Translations under genes and position numbers: made by a program
Assembly (NCBI GenBank): GCA_963565915.1
Contig: OY751486.1
Coordinates: 5,270,001 to 5,334,000, forward strand
Length of the DNA stretch: 64,000 nt
Direction: 5' to 3'
Origin: Entoloma clypeatum
Taxonomy: Eukaryota > Basidiomycota > Agaricomycetes > Agaricales > Entolomataceae
Part shown: piece after piece, positions 54,721 to 64,000 of the stretch
Position numbering within the stretch: position 1 is the first letter of the stretch
How the letters are laid out: the number at the start of each line of letters is the position of its first letter
The notes under the pieces: model-generated
Database searches by the model: none
What the model saw: only the letters and a program-made list of their open reading frames with translations
Told to the model about the DNA's origin: nothing

Positions 54721-57700
54721 TTTTATGTTACTCCGCTCGACTCTGCTTCTTCTGTGGTTCTTGGATACAACTGGCTCACCTGCCACAATCCTATGATTGA
54801 CTGGGTATTGGGCAGTATCACTTTCTGTCCACAGATGCAAAAAGAGCCGTTTCCGACATCGACGTCGACCCCCTCCCAAGGTAGGACAGCTACGCTTCCT
54901 CCTCCGGAACCTCCGATCGTACCTCCGCAGATTTCACTCATTAACGCAGCCGCATTTATGAGGGCATGCAAATTGCCTGGTACACAATCCTTTCGACTTC
55001 ACCTTTCGACTCCCTCCGTTTCCGCTCACTCCGCATCCGCTTCCGACACCCCCGACTTGACAAACATACCCGAAGAATACCACGACTATGCTGACGTCTT
55101 CAGTAAAGGAAAAGCAGACACTCTTCCATCCCACCGTCCCTACGACCTCAAGATCGAACTTGAAGAGGGCTCCGCTCCTCCGTTCGGTCCGATCTACTCC
55201 CTTTCACAAACCGAACTCAATGCCCTCCGTGAATTCATTGACGAACACCTCACCATTGGATTCATCCGACCCTCTTCCTCTCCGCACAGTGCTCCCGTCC
55301 TTTTCGTTCGTAAAAAGGATGGCTCCCTTCGTCTTTGCGTCGATTTCCGTGGTCTTAACAAAATCTCAAAGAAGGACCGATATCCGCTTCCGCTCATATC
55401 CGACCTTCTCCAGACCGCTGGAAAAGCCAGTGTCTATACGGCTCTCGACCTCCGACACGCCTATCACCTCGTCCGCATAGCGGAAGGAGATGAATGGAAA
55501 ACCGCCTTCCGCACGCGCTACGGGTCTTTTGAATGGCTTGTCATGCCATTTGGACTCACCAACTCCCCAGCCGTTTTTCAATGCTTCATGAACAACATCT
55601 TCCACGACCTGCTCGATAAGTATGTTACCATATATCTCGACGACATCCTCATCTACTCTGACTCTCCCTCCGAGCATCGGAAGCATGTCCGCGAAGTCCT
55701 CCGACGTCTCCGACAACACGGCTTATACGCACGCGCAGACAAATGCGAGTTTTCTACGGATACTGTTGAATACCTTGGCTTTATCCTCTCTCCGACAGGC
55801 CTCCGCATGTCGGATAAGAAAGTCAAAATTATTCAAGATTGGCCTGAACCAAGGAAGGTCAAAGACATTCAGTCTTTCTTAGGTTTTGCCAATTTTTATC
55901 GACGATTCATTCCTTACTACTCCGAAATCACCGTTCCGCTCACTCGACTCACCCGCAAAAACACACAATGGCACTTCTCCGACTCCGCTCGCGAATCTTT
56001 CAAAACTTTGAAGAAAGCCTTTACCACGGCACCTGTTCTTACGCATTGGATTCCCGACAGCCCTATTATCGTCGAAACCGATGCCTCCGACTACGCTTTG
56101 GGTGCGATCCTCTCCATCCGCACAGACGATGACGAAATCCATCCGGTCGTTTTCCACTCCCGCACCTTTACACCTCCTGAATTAAACTATGACACCCACG
56201 ACAAAGAACTATTAGCGATCCATGATGCATTCAAGGTTTGGCGTCACTACCTTGAAGGCTCCGCTGCTCTGATCAATGTCATAACGGACCACAAAAATCT
56301 TGAGTACTTTTCTACTACCAAGATTTTATCACGTCGACAAGCTCGTTGGTCCGAATACCTCTGCCAGTTCAATCTCATCATCTGCTTCCACCCTGGCCAT
56401 TTAGGTACGAAGCCCGATCTTTTAAGTAGACAATGGGACGTCTACCCTAAAGAGGGAAATAGCGACTATTCGTCCATCAACCCAAGCAATTTCAAACCCA
56501 TCTTCACACAAGAACAGCTCACCACTTCACTTCGCGCAACAGAGTTATATACGCCCGTCCTCCGTGCCACAATCATCATGGATATGGATCAGCTCCGCTC
56601 CGACATCCTCTCCGCTCTTCCGACCGATCCCATTTATACCTCTTTCCTTGACAATCCTAATCCACGCTGGATCGTGAATGAAGCAGGTTATCTACTCCAC
56701 AATGGACGTATCTATGTTCCCGACTCATCCGACCTCCGTCTCCGCATCCTCCGCAATAAGCACGACCATATCCTCGCTGGACACCCTGGTCAAAATAAGA
56801 CTATTAGTCTTATCCAACGAGAATACACTTGGCCTGGAATGCGCGACTTCATCAAAAAGTATTGCAAGTCATGTACCACTTGTATGCGCGCCAAACCCCA
56901 ACATCATAAACCCTACGGTCTGCTTAAACAACTCCCTATTCCTGAACGTCCCTGGCATTCTATTTCCATGGATTTCATTGAACCCCTTCCGACATCCGCT
57001 GGCTCCGATGCGATTCTGGTCATTGTAGACCGCCTCACTAAACAAGGCATCTTCATCCCTACCACCATTAATTGCACATCCGAAGACCTAGCAAACCTTT
57101 TTGTGCTTCACGTCTTTTCCAAGCACGGAGTTCCACAAAATGTCACATCCGATTGCGGACCTGAATTCGTCTGCCGCTTTTTCCGCTCTCTTGCAAAAGC
57201 CCTCGATATGAGACTTCACTTCACTTCTGGATATCACCCTGAAGGCGATGGTCAAACCGAACGCACCAACCAGACACTCAAACAATACCTCCGCATTTTC
57301 TGCAACTACCAGCAAGACAACTGGTCCGCTTTGCTTCCGCTTGCGGAGTTCGCTTACAACAACACTCCGAGTGCCACCACAGGTGTATCACCATTCTTCG
57401 CCAACAAAGGTTATCACCCCGACATTACACTCCATCCGGAACGTGATCTAGCATCTGATAAAGCTCGACAATACATCGTCGACTTAGATGAATTACATCA
57501 AGAACTAAAGACTGCTGTCGCAGAGGCACAACAACGTTATCAAGGCCCTGCGGATGTCCGATGTTCTCCGCCTCCCCCGCTCCGCGTCAGACAAGAAGTC
57601 TTTGTTAAAGCTAAGTTCTTCCGCACCACACGACCCACCCAAAAGTTATCCGACAAATATGCTGGCCCATTTGAAATCATAGCCCAACCCGGCACGCACT

Positions 57701-58047
57701 CCTTTACACTACGTCTACCCGACACTATGCGTGCTATACACCCCGTCTTCCACATATCCATGCTCGAACCAGCAACTCCTAATGAGATTCCAAATCGGAT
57801 ACAATCTCCTCCGCCTCCGCTCGAGATGGACGGAGAAACCAAATACGAAATTGCGGAAATCATCGACTCAAAGATCGATAAAAGACGACGCTGCAAACTC
57901 CTTTACCTCGTCCGCTGGTTAGGTTATGAAGACACCAGTGAAGAGTTTTCTTGGTTACCCGCATCCGAGCTTGAACACGCAGCAGATACGGTAGCGGACT
58001 TCCACTCTGCTCAACCAACTAAGCCAGGCCCCTTATCGCACTTGTAA
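54721..58047 (+). CDS. pol: Gypsy-2 Pol (RT, RNase H, integrase, chromodomain), protease missing
   Basis: Long open frame, about 1,100 codons, beginning inside the former protease (FYVTPLDSASS, LGYNWLTCHNPMIDW). No DSG/DTG catalytic triplet remains and no ATG is appropriate, so the protein is 5'-incomplete. Counting from 54754: RT KKDGSLRLCVDFRGLNKIS (about 188) and YLDD (about 295); RNase H ETDASDYALGA (about 441) and DHKNLEYFS; integrase zinc region HDHILAGHPGQ and CKSCTTCM (about 669-710); DDE core ISMDFIEPLP, SDCGPEFVC, and Glu in GQTERTNQ (about 739, 799, 834); chromodomain EIAEIIDSKIDKRRRCKLLY, then LVRWLGYE and FSWLPASELE (about 1027-1075). The chromodomain marks a chromovirus, a lineage that targets heterochromatin. 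Confidence 0.92.
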   Translation, partial: FYVTPLDSASSVVLGYNWLTCHNPMIDWVLGSITFCPQMQKEPFPTSTSTPSQGRTATLPPPEPPIVPPQISLINAAAFMRACKLPGTQSFRLHLSTPSVSAHSASASDTPDLTNIPEEYHDYADVFSKGKADTLPSHRPYDLKIELEEGSAPPFGPIYSLSQTELNALREFIDEHLTIGFIRPSSSPHSAPVLFVRKKDGSLRLCVDFRGLNKISKKDRYPLPLISDLLQTAGKASVYTALDLRHAYHLVRIAEGDEWKTAFRTRYGSFEWLVMPFGLTNSPAVFQCFMNNIFHDLLDKYVTIYLDDILIYSDSPSEHRKHVREVLRRLRQHGLYARADKCEFSTDTVEYLGFILSPTGLRMSDKKVKIIQDWPEPRKVKDIQSFLGFANFYRRFIPYYSEITVPLTRLTRKNTQWHFSDSARESFKTLKKAFTTAPVLTHWIPDSPIIVETDASDYALGAILSIRTDDDEIHPVVFHSRTFTPPELNYDTHDKELLAIHDAFKVWRHYLEGSAALINVITDHKNLEYFSTTKILSRRQARWSEYLCQFNLIICFHPGHLGTKPDLLSRQWDVYPKEGNSDYSSINPSNFKPIFTQEQLTTSLRATELYTPVLRATIIMDMDQLRSDILSALPTDPIYTSFLDNPNPRWIVNEAGYLLHNGRIYVPDSSDLRLRILRNKHDHILAGHPGQNKTISLIQREYTWPGMRDFIKKYCKSCTTCMRAKPQHHKPYGLLKQLPIPERPWHSISMDFIEPLPTSAGSDAILVIVDRLTKQGIFIPTTINCTSEDLANLFVLHVFSKHGVPQNVTSDCGPEFVCRFFRSLAKALDMRLHFTSGYHPEGDGQTERTNQTLKQYLRIFCNYQQDNWSALLPLAEFAYNNTPSATTGVSPFFANKGYHPDITLHPERDLASDKARQYIVDLDELHQELKTAVAEAQQRYQGPADVRCSPPPPLRVRQEVFVKAKFFRTTRPTQKLSDKYAGPFEIIAQPGTHSFTLRLPDTMRAIHPVFHISMLEPATPNEIPNRIQSPPPPLEMDGETKYEIAEIIDSKIDKRRRCKLLYLVRWLGYEDTSEEFSWLPASELEHAADTVADFHSAQPTKPGPLSHL

Positions 58048-58097
58048 CAAAAAGAAAAGAAAATCTATTAAAATTTTATACTAACAAAAAACTACTT

Positions 58098-58559
58098 TCA
58101 CTGTTTTTTCTTAGATACCCCCTCCGTCTCCTCATTCCACTCCGATCCGGATTCCTCTTCCGCTTCCTCCATCCGCTTCCGCTTCTTCGTTTCTTCTTCT
58201 TCTTCTTTTTCTTCTTCTACCTCCTTTGCCAACTCCTCCAATACCCTATCATACTCCTCCGCATCCTCGTCCTCGTTGGATCCCTCCTCCGAAGCCTCCG
58301 AATCCTCCCTCCACGTGATAACTGTCAAAAGCTCCTTGATCTCCCACAGTTCCTTCAACTCCGCCTTTATCAGCCGCATCTCCCTTATCATGCTCCTAAG
58401 CCCTCTCAACACCTCCGTGCCTATGACCACCTCCGGCGGACCAAACCCCTCTGGCATGAACTCCGGCTCCTCCAACGCTGCGGCTATCCGCGATCCCTCC
58501 GCGGTCCCCTCTCCCTTGGACGATCCCGCCTTCGCGTTCTTTGTCGCACCACCTGCCAC
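58098..58559 (-). CDS. Gypsy-2 antisense accessory ORF, acidic coiled coil
   Basis: Opposite to pol, stop at 58098. Reads AGGATKNAKAGSSKGEG..., then a leucine-rich helix (EVLRGLRSMIREMRLIKAEL, KELWEIKELLTVITW), then very acidic repeats (ASEEGSNEDEDAEEYDRV, EVEEEKEEEEETKKRKRMEE). It lacks a convincing ATG of its own (the open frame starts at a GTG) and is in a different frame from the exon just upstream at 58633-58678. It is therefore best read as the 3' part of the accessory gene at 58633-59093, joined by splicing or separated by mutation. Confidence 0.5.
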   Translation of the reverse strand: MAGGATKNAKAGSSKGEGTAEGSRIAAALEEPEFMPEGFGPPEVVIGTEVLRGLRSMIREMRLIKAELKELWEIKELLTVITWREDSEASEEGSNEDEDAEEYDRVLEELAKEVEEEKEEEEETKKRKRMEEAEEESGSEWNEETEGVSKKKQ

Positions 58560-58632
58560 CTTAGCCTACCCTCACCGCCTTGGTCATCCTCCGCTTCACC
58601 TCCGACTCCGCTTCCGCTCCCGTTCTGCAGCT

Positions 58633-59093
58633 TCATTTTAAACGCTGGCACCGCCAGCACGACGAAGCATTGTCATTCCTAAAGAACAAGTTAATAACGA
58701 AGCGTATAAAGAAATAGGAAAAACTCACTCCGATGGCCAAAAACACAAGTCTCCCGCTTTCAAGCAGGAGGTGCAATCCTCCTTCCCCTGCTCGTAACTT
58801 GCAGGCATATTCTTGAAAACCCCCTGCAGCCGGACCTTCTTCACCTCCGCACTCGCCGCATCCGCATCCGCATCTGCACCCGCACCCGCAACCGGTTCCT
58901 TCGCCTTCGCCTTCTCTGCCTTCCTCTCTGCTCGTCTCTGCTCTTTCGCCGCCCTCTTCGCCTCCGCGCGCTCTGCATCTTCCTTCGCGCGCTCCTCTGC
59001 CTCCTGCAGTTTCCTCTCCAACTCCTCGGTGACCTTCTTCTGGCGCTCCCTTTCAGCATGAAGAGCGGCGAGGGGTGAGTTTTCAGCGGACAT
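58633..59093 (-). CDS. Gypsy-2 antisense accessory gene: charged coiled coil with cysteine cluster
   Basis: ATG at 59093 (MSAENSPLAALHAERERQKK). Exon 1 is 59093-58729; intron 58728-58679 (50 bp, GTGAGT...TTTAG); exon 2 starts at 58678. A long Glu/Arg/Ala-rich helix (VTEELERKLQEAEERAKEDA, ERAEAKRAAKEQRRAERKAE) and an alternating Ala-Asp tract precede a Cys cluster CTSCLKAGDLCFW. After splicing the exon 2 reading ...SSCWRCQRLK completes a C-x2-C-x6-C...C-x2-C arrangement that resembles a Zn-binding, Zn2Cys6-like module. A TGA at 58633-58635 then ends the frame. The promoter would lie in 59094-59224, just inside the 3' LTR. Function unknown. Confidence 0.6.
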
Positions 59094-59224
59094 AACGGAT
59101 AGGCGTCGGGATAGATGTTGTGGTTGGGTGACAAGAGAGAAAGATCACGCACAAAGCTTTTCAACCAACGGTCACGTGGATTACCTCATCTGGGCCTCAG
59201 GGTTCGGCCCTAAGAGGGAAATAC

Positions 59225-59768
59225 TGTCATAACCATACGATTCACATCCGACTTATCCGACGACTCCGACATTTCATCCGCTCCAACATCTGCTCCAACA
59301 AACATTCTATTTATATTGAATATACTTCTACTATGTAACATCCCAACCATACTTACAAGTAGACATATGTTGTTCACTTTTCATTTGCTACTCTCCGTAC
59401 TCCGAATGTTCCGATGGTCAACTCCGATATCTGCACATCACTTATAGTAATGCTGATCATTCTAGTCTACTATAAATAGTGTACAAACCTGTCGTAGAAC
59501 CTCAGTTCAAATATCATACGTTATACCTCATTCGCATCCGTCTCTACTTGCCTTTGAGCATTCTCTCCGTCACCTCCGCTCATCCGCTCATCCGCTCATC
59601 CGACATCCGCCAATCCGAAATCGAGGACCACATCAAAGAGTGGGGCGCAACGCACAAGTTGAAGCCAGGTCCTTTCTGCCAACGTCGCACTTACCGCATT
59701 CCGCTCCTCCGCTACTCCGCTCCGACTCATCCGACATTTTCCGACGTTGAGAAACACGCTACGTGACA
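59225..59768 (+). repeat. 3' LTR of Gypsy-2
   Basis: 544 bp, preceded by the purine tract TAAGAGGGAAATAC. TATAAATA and AGTTCAAATAT are conserved with the 5' LTR. Confidence 0.94.
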
Positions 59769-59773
59769 GCCAT

Positions 59774-60096
59774 TGGGCACAAAGTAAGTCCATTGGGCAT
59801 GAAGGGATGGCTGTCAGGCACGAGACGCAGCCGTTGGGCACTAAGAGTGGCTGTTGGGTGCGAAAGGAGGGCCATTGGACACAAAGTAAGGCTGTTGGAC
59901 ATGAAGGGAGCCGTTGGGCACAAAGGGATGGCCATTGGACATGAAGCAAGGCCATTGGGAATGAGATGCAGCCATTGGGTGCAAAAGAAGGGCCGTTGGA
60001 CATGAAGCATGGCCATTGGGCATGAGGGGAGCCGTTGGGCAGAAAGGGAGGCTGTTGGACACGAGGGAGGGCCATTGGGAGAAGAGAGCACCACAG
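59774..60096. repeat. GCCATTGGGCATGAAG minisatellite, array 2c
   Basis: Right-hand continuation of arrays 2a and 2b beyond Gypsy-2; the GCCAT at 59769-59773 is the target duplicate. Confidence 0.8.
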
Positions 60097-60760
60097 TTGT
60101 GGAATGACAGATGGGAGGGAAAGAAGACAAACCTTGGATCATTACCGTTGTCATTGTGCAATGGAAGTTGCCATGACATGTCATGTGTCATGTGTCACGG
60201 CAACATCCAAACATTCCAACATCAACAGATTTGTTTTATATGAGTTACAATGTCCTTGTCACAACACACTCCCTTTTTTCCATTTGTGAGGATGTATTAT
60301 AATACTAATGTTATCACAATGTTACAATCTTTCTACATAAAAATGTTTTTATTCCAGCTCGTGAACATTTTTGCTGAATATTTCAAAGATGTTGTCCTGA
60401 AGCTGCTCTGAGACAAAGCTGATTAAAGATGTTTTCTATAAGTTGAAGCTGCTAAAAGCTGCTTTCTAGTGTTGCCGCGGCTTGGGCTCGGAGCTGGCTC
60501 AAGCCCAAGCCAAGCCATCCCAGAGCCAAAGCCAAGCTGAACCTGGCTATCAAGAGCCCGGCATATCAAAGGGGAGCTGAGCTGCTGCTCGACTCCGAAG
60601 CTGGCTCAAGCCAAGCCCTGAACATGAATTTTTGGGGAACTTAGGATGTGGACGGAGGGCTGCGGGGCACCAAAATCCATTCAGTTCTCTCTTTCATAAC
60701 AGTTCATACATATTTTCGAGTGTAGATGTTAAAATAGGGGTAAAATATAGTGGTTAATCA
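60097..60760. other. Gene-free tract with a possible hAT-like end
   Basis: No gene. At 60467 TAGTGTTGCCGCGGCTTGGG begins a run of AAGCCAAGCC/GGCTCAAGCC motifs to about 60620. TAGTGTT matches the terminus of the MITE at 40451, and motif-rich ends are typical of hAT elements. The opposite end was not found. Confidence 0.4.
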
Positions 60761-62449
60761 TTATCTGTGAGCTTGCCTCCGACGAACTTCCATGCACTGA
60801 GTATACAACTTTTTCCTCTCCTGCGCTACGTAAACCATTGCAAGGTGTTCGGCAGGGAGATGTACTTCAAGCCCTGTCCCCATGGGCACAGGGCTGTCGA
60901 CGTGATCGATGACTTCAACAAGTGCCACGGCCTGTGAGCCACTGTGGGTATGACAGATCCAGAGCGCAAACTTCCCAATGTGCTCCCCCCGAAGAATGAC
61001 GAGTAGAGTGTCGGTCCGTTTCACATCCGGGTGGATAATGGAGACCCAACTCGGCTGTAGAACGTGGGTCGGTTGGCGCGACGAGGAATCGAATGGGCTG
61101 GGCATGGGGGTGGCACCACCCTCAGGTCCGATTCTACCGTGTTTGGCAGCCCAGAAATGGGGTACGCGGTCCCAGGGACGCGGGTCAAACATGGGAGACA
61201 CTGGCCGCTGGAACTCGAACAGCTCTTTCATGGATCTAGATAATGAATGTTAGCACTAATCGACATACATCAGCTCAAAAATGTTCTCAACTTCAACAAC
61301 ATCATCGTAGTCAAAGACCGCCCTCTTATATGGTGCATTCGCATTGTAGTTCTCAAACTGAATTTTGACTCTGAGGCCACTTGGCATATCTTGATTGATG
61401 AGGACATTAACAATGTGCATGCATTGGCCTTTACGTGGATGCCCCCTCTTCGTAACCACAACCCGCACACCTCTCCAAGACATTGGATCTCACTGGTTCA
61501 ACACCGCGGAAAGTGCCAAGTTGTCGTTCGAAGGTGATGGTATAGGGCATGGTGTGGGGTCAAGCGCAAGCATGGTGCTGTTTCTATGGACAATGAATGA
61601 CTGAGCTGGACATGAGTGAGCCATTAGTTGTGCTGGGAAGAGTCACATACCTCCATGGCAGGATGGGGGTCGGTACCACAAGCTTTCCCAGAGCTTTCAA
61701 GGATCCAGACGTCGGTTTTGGTGAACTTTTCTACCCACCCCATATGGCCTCCATGCACCCCTCCAACTACTCTGACCAAATCCCCAACTGTGAGAGCCTT
61801 ATAAATGTCATACCACGGAACCCTCAGAAGTCCCTCACCACTGACAAGCTCGATCTCAAGGAAATCTGGCTGGATCTCGTTGACGCGCGCTAACTTCCCA
61901 TAGTGCGGGTGTTCTACAACCTCCACCAGCTCGCCGGGGGAGAAACACCATTCAAGGGGGTTGGGGAATTTCGTGTCGCGCATTGCGGGGTGCCCACTCA
62001 TGAGAAAATGACCATGAATTTTTGTAGAAATGAAAACGGCGGAGGGTGACACAGAATATGCGTCCAAGTCCATCGCCACCAGCCCGTGCTCAAAAGTGCA
62101 CCTGTGGAACTTGTATGTAGCCACACCCATCTGAGTGGGCATCATACCGTAGGCCTTCGCGACGTCAGATGGATTGAAAAGGGCGGGGTCAGGACGGGGG
62201 GTTGAGCGCGGTCGTTTTGCAGGTTTTTTGGATGAGAGGTCGTGTGGAGACTGGAGGCGGGGCACTAGGAGGAGCTGCAGCCCGCCCCAGTGCTTCAGCT
62301 CCCTAACATACCCTAGATCACCTTTGTACTGGCCCTTTTTGACCTGTACCCACTGCCTGACTCTGAACCTCAGCTCTCGGTCCTTTGGTAAACGGAGTGT
62401 CCCCGCGCGAGCCTCAGGTGGGATGAAGGTAATCATGTGCCTGCTTCCG
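60761..62449 (-). CDS. Spt5-like protein with several KOW motifs (partial or decaying)
   Basis: Three exon blocks on the minus strand: about 62449-61651, a block ending at 61269, and 61235-60761 (stop at 60761). The first starts after an acceptor (GAAGCAG) in the frame MITFIPPEARAGTLRLPKDR and ends at a GTATGT donor. KOW-type segments: VRQWVQVKKGQYKGDLGYVR; PGELVEVVEHPHYGKLARV; VGDLVRVVGGVHGGHMGWVE; and, in the second block, SWRGVRVVVTKRGHPRKGQC. The last intron is 61236-61268 (33 bp, with branch CTAAC). An in-frame TGA precedes MSWRG and the first-second exon junction does not join cleanly, so the locus may be a pseudogene. KOW arrays occur in Spt5/DSIF, which binds RNA polymerase II; this protein lacks a visible NGN domain. 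The 5' exons were not found. Confidence 0.55.
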
Positions 62450-62479
62450 AATCCCGACCCGGCATTGTGAGTGCGTGAC

Positions 62480-63599
62480 CACTATCAACAACCCACCACA
62501 TGATTGTGTAAGCTTTCCCTCCTCCTCTCTTACCTCCATCTCCCCTCCCCATCCTCACTCCCTGGACCTCCTGTTCTCCCGCTACTGTAGATAGTGTACA
62601 TTATGTAGATCGTCGTGTAGTAATATCATCGGGATGTGTTTAGTACAACATACAACCCTGAAGATAGTAATATCGAAGTCAGCGAGACCAATAGCGACCA
62701 GCGGGGGGATCCGTTGGATCTCGGGGGCAGCCAGTTGCTGGGCGGCTGGGAGGGGGCGGTCATGCCCGGCGGAACCTCGAGGCAGACTGAGGCCAAACTC
62801 GTCCTTGATAGGCCAACATCGTGCGTTGCATGCATTGATCGCTCCCCACTCCTGGCTCACTCATATCCCGTCCTATAGATCCCAATACTCGGCGAGGGTA
62901 GTGATCACCCTGTCCCAGTTCGAACGCAACACCACGTTCAGGAGGCCCGATTAGCACGGTGAGACCAACCGAGGAAGGTTGAAGCCGGTAAGAGGTACTG
63001 TTGGTAGAGATCTGAGCGATGGTGAGCATGTCCTCTTCCCATCCGCCCCAGCAAAGGCTTACTGTCATTTGGGGAATGTAGTCCCAAGTCACATTAACTT
63101 TCTATGCAATAACACTGGTAATACGAAGAATATGCAACTCAAGAACGCGAGGGGATCCAGTTGACACAAGGCGAGGTATCCACCCTGCCTAATCTCCGTT
63201 GGAACAACAAGAGGCCCCTATCGCACAGGAAGATTCAACCAACGCGAGGTATTTACCACTCTTAATCTCCAACATCCCCCTACATTCCCGTATCAGTTTC
63301 ATTCCAATTTTGGGAAGTAGCATGGCCCGGTCATCAATTCCAGTCTCTAGCGGCGCCGCTGGTGACTGCCATCGGAAAGCGAGGCCATTTTCATTGGTGC
63401 CTTACATGTATGTACGTCATGCAGACCTCATAGTTTACATGTTGCCTTCAATAAATCCTGCCTCGAAGCTGGTGGGGAAGTAATCTCGTGAATGAGGAGT
63501 GCCAAGGATGGCCCAGATTAGTATGTCAGCTAACTTAGTACCAGCATCCTCTCTATTCATTGACCCTTGAGCCTATGAGCATCCGCAAAGGACGCATGG
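62480..63599. other. Unassigned tract
   Basis: Open frames of 80-110 codons exist on both strands at 62580-62950. One on the plus strand (TTYNPEDSNIEVSETNSDQR...) and one on the minus (SQEWGAINACNARCWPIKDE...) each look plausible, but neither matches a known domain. They may be 5' exons of the KOW gene or remnants. Nothing was recognised in 62960-63599. Confidence 0.35.
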
Positions 63600-63882
63600 T
63601 GTAGTGACCGTTACTCATCTAAGTTGATATTCAAACTGCAGCTAATACATGATTCTACATAAGTTTAAATACTATGTCGGAGGATGTGTGGCTTCGTCGG
63701 AGTCGGATAACGAGTGGCTGTCGGAGATTCTTAACATAAGTAAAATGGTTGGATGTAAGTAATGTACGTAGTAACAAGATTCATAACAGTAAGTATGCAT
63801 AATAAGTATTAGTCAAAAATGTCGGAGGTGTCGGAGGTGTCGGGATTGGTCGGAAATCGTCGGAATGGATCGGAATGTAACA
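63600..63882 (-). repeat. 3' LTR of Gypsy-3
   Basis: About 283 bp with TGT...ACA ends, rich in TCCGAC. It has a TATTTAAA-type promoter motif. The left boundary at 63600 is inferred from the terminal TGTAGTGAC and is not confirmed by a target duplication. Confidence 0.6.
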
Positions 63883-64000
63883 GTATTTCCCCCTTAGGGC
63901 CGAACCCATGAGGCCTAAGGACCTAGGTGGTCGGTGCGCGTGAACTGCATCATGTGATGCATTGGTTGAAAATACCGTCTGAGTGGTTCTTTCTTCTTGT
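63600..64000 (-). mobile_element. 3' end of a Gypsy-2-like element (Gypsy-3)
   Basis: Read on the minus strand, 64000-63883 is the end of an internal region similar to 59100-59224 (CAACCAA, GGCCTCA-GGTTCGGCCCTAAG, GGGAAATAC). It is followed by an LTR from 63882 (TGTTACATTCCG) to about 63600 (...GTCACTACA). The rest of the element lies beyond the window. Confidence 0.7.

Larger units (their letters stand above)
41205..59768 (+). mobile_element. Gypsy-2, Ty3/Gypsy chromovirus with nested Gypsy-1 (TSD GCCAT)
   Basis: TGTCATAACC... at 41205 after GCCAT; ...TACGTGACA at 59768 before GCCAT (59769-59773). The 5' LTR is split by Gypsy-1a: 41205-41704 plus 53351-53402, 552 bp in sum. The 3' LTR is 59225-59768, 544 bp; the difference is one CTCATCCG repeat. 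The internal region 53403-59224 carries gag, pol with a chromodomain, and antisense accessory ORFs. The sequence is strikingly rich in TCCG throughout. Gag and the protease are damaged, so the copy is defective. Confidence 0.93.

Noticed and set aside
1..64000. tRNA or rRNA genes
   Set aside because: None seen; the only tRNA-like match is the 13-base Copia primer site.

Overview
The window looks like nuclear DNA of a filamentous basidiomycete, probably an Agaricomycete. Support: two intron-rich cytosolic ribosomal protein genes (rps13, rps6), spliceosomal introns of about 33-64 bp, and a dense load of Ty1/Copia, Ty3/Gypsy chromovirus, LINE, Tc1/mariner and hAT elements. No rRNA, tRNA, CRISPR or prokaryotic operon structure was seen.

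Layout. 1-5806: Copia-1 (minus). 5807-9100: gene-free repeats, a Gypsy LTR scrap and a hAT transposase remnant. 9154-35430: an old tandem array of host units, three of which still carry a small secreted cysteine-rich protein gene (ssp A, B, C, all minus). The array was split by a nested set of insertions: a 5'-truncated LINE (15422-30776, TSD TAGATCTTACTT) holds Copia-2 (16710-30403, TSD GAGAG); the 3' LTR of Copia-2 holds a Tc1/mariner element (23246-30351, TA target); the mariner transposase gene holds Copia-3 (23719-29506, TSD AATTG). 36156-37857: divergent rps13/rps6 pair. 38632-38872: a fourth ssp gene (D), on the plus strand. 40196-60096: a minisatellite carrying a hAT-type MITE and an 18.6-kb Gypsy nest: Gypsy-2 (TSD GCCAT) with Gypsy-1a inside its 5' LTR (TSD CTACT), and Gypsy-1b inside Gypsy-1a. 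60761-62449: a multi-KOW, Spt5-like gene. 63600-64000: the 3' end of another Gypsy-2-like element (minus).

Most notable. (1) Four paralogous ssp genes share a signal peptide starting MHFS, a TATA-type promoter and a phase-0 intron of 56-58 bp; exon 2 always supplies the last cysteine as its second codon. Their cysteine order C-C-CC-C-C resembles inhibitor-cystine-knot peptides. (2) Both Gypsy families have an 11-nt tract just inside the 5' LTR that is complementary to a tract about 33-34 nt downstream of the LTR TATA box, which is the Tf1-type self-priming layout; the Copia family instead carries a half-tRNA-iMet primer site. (3) Gypsy-2 carries an antisense, intron-containing accessory gene between pol and the 3' LTR, and Gypsy-1 carries a conserved sense accessory ORF in the same place. 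(4) Most retroelement genes are broken by TGA codons at positions where a sister copy in this window still has CGA, a CpG-deamination signature.

The only likely working genes are rps13, rps6, the four ssp genes and perhaps the KOW gene. All the retroelement and transposase genes are interrupted except Gypsy-2 pol, which lacks its protease centre, and Gypsy-1b ORF3.
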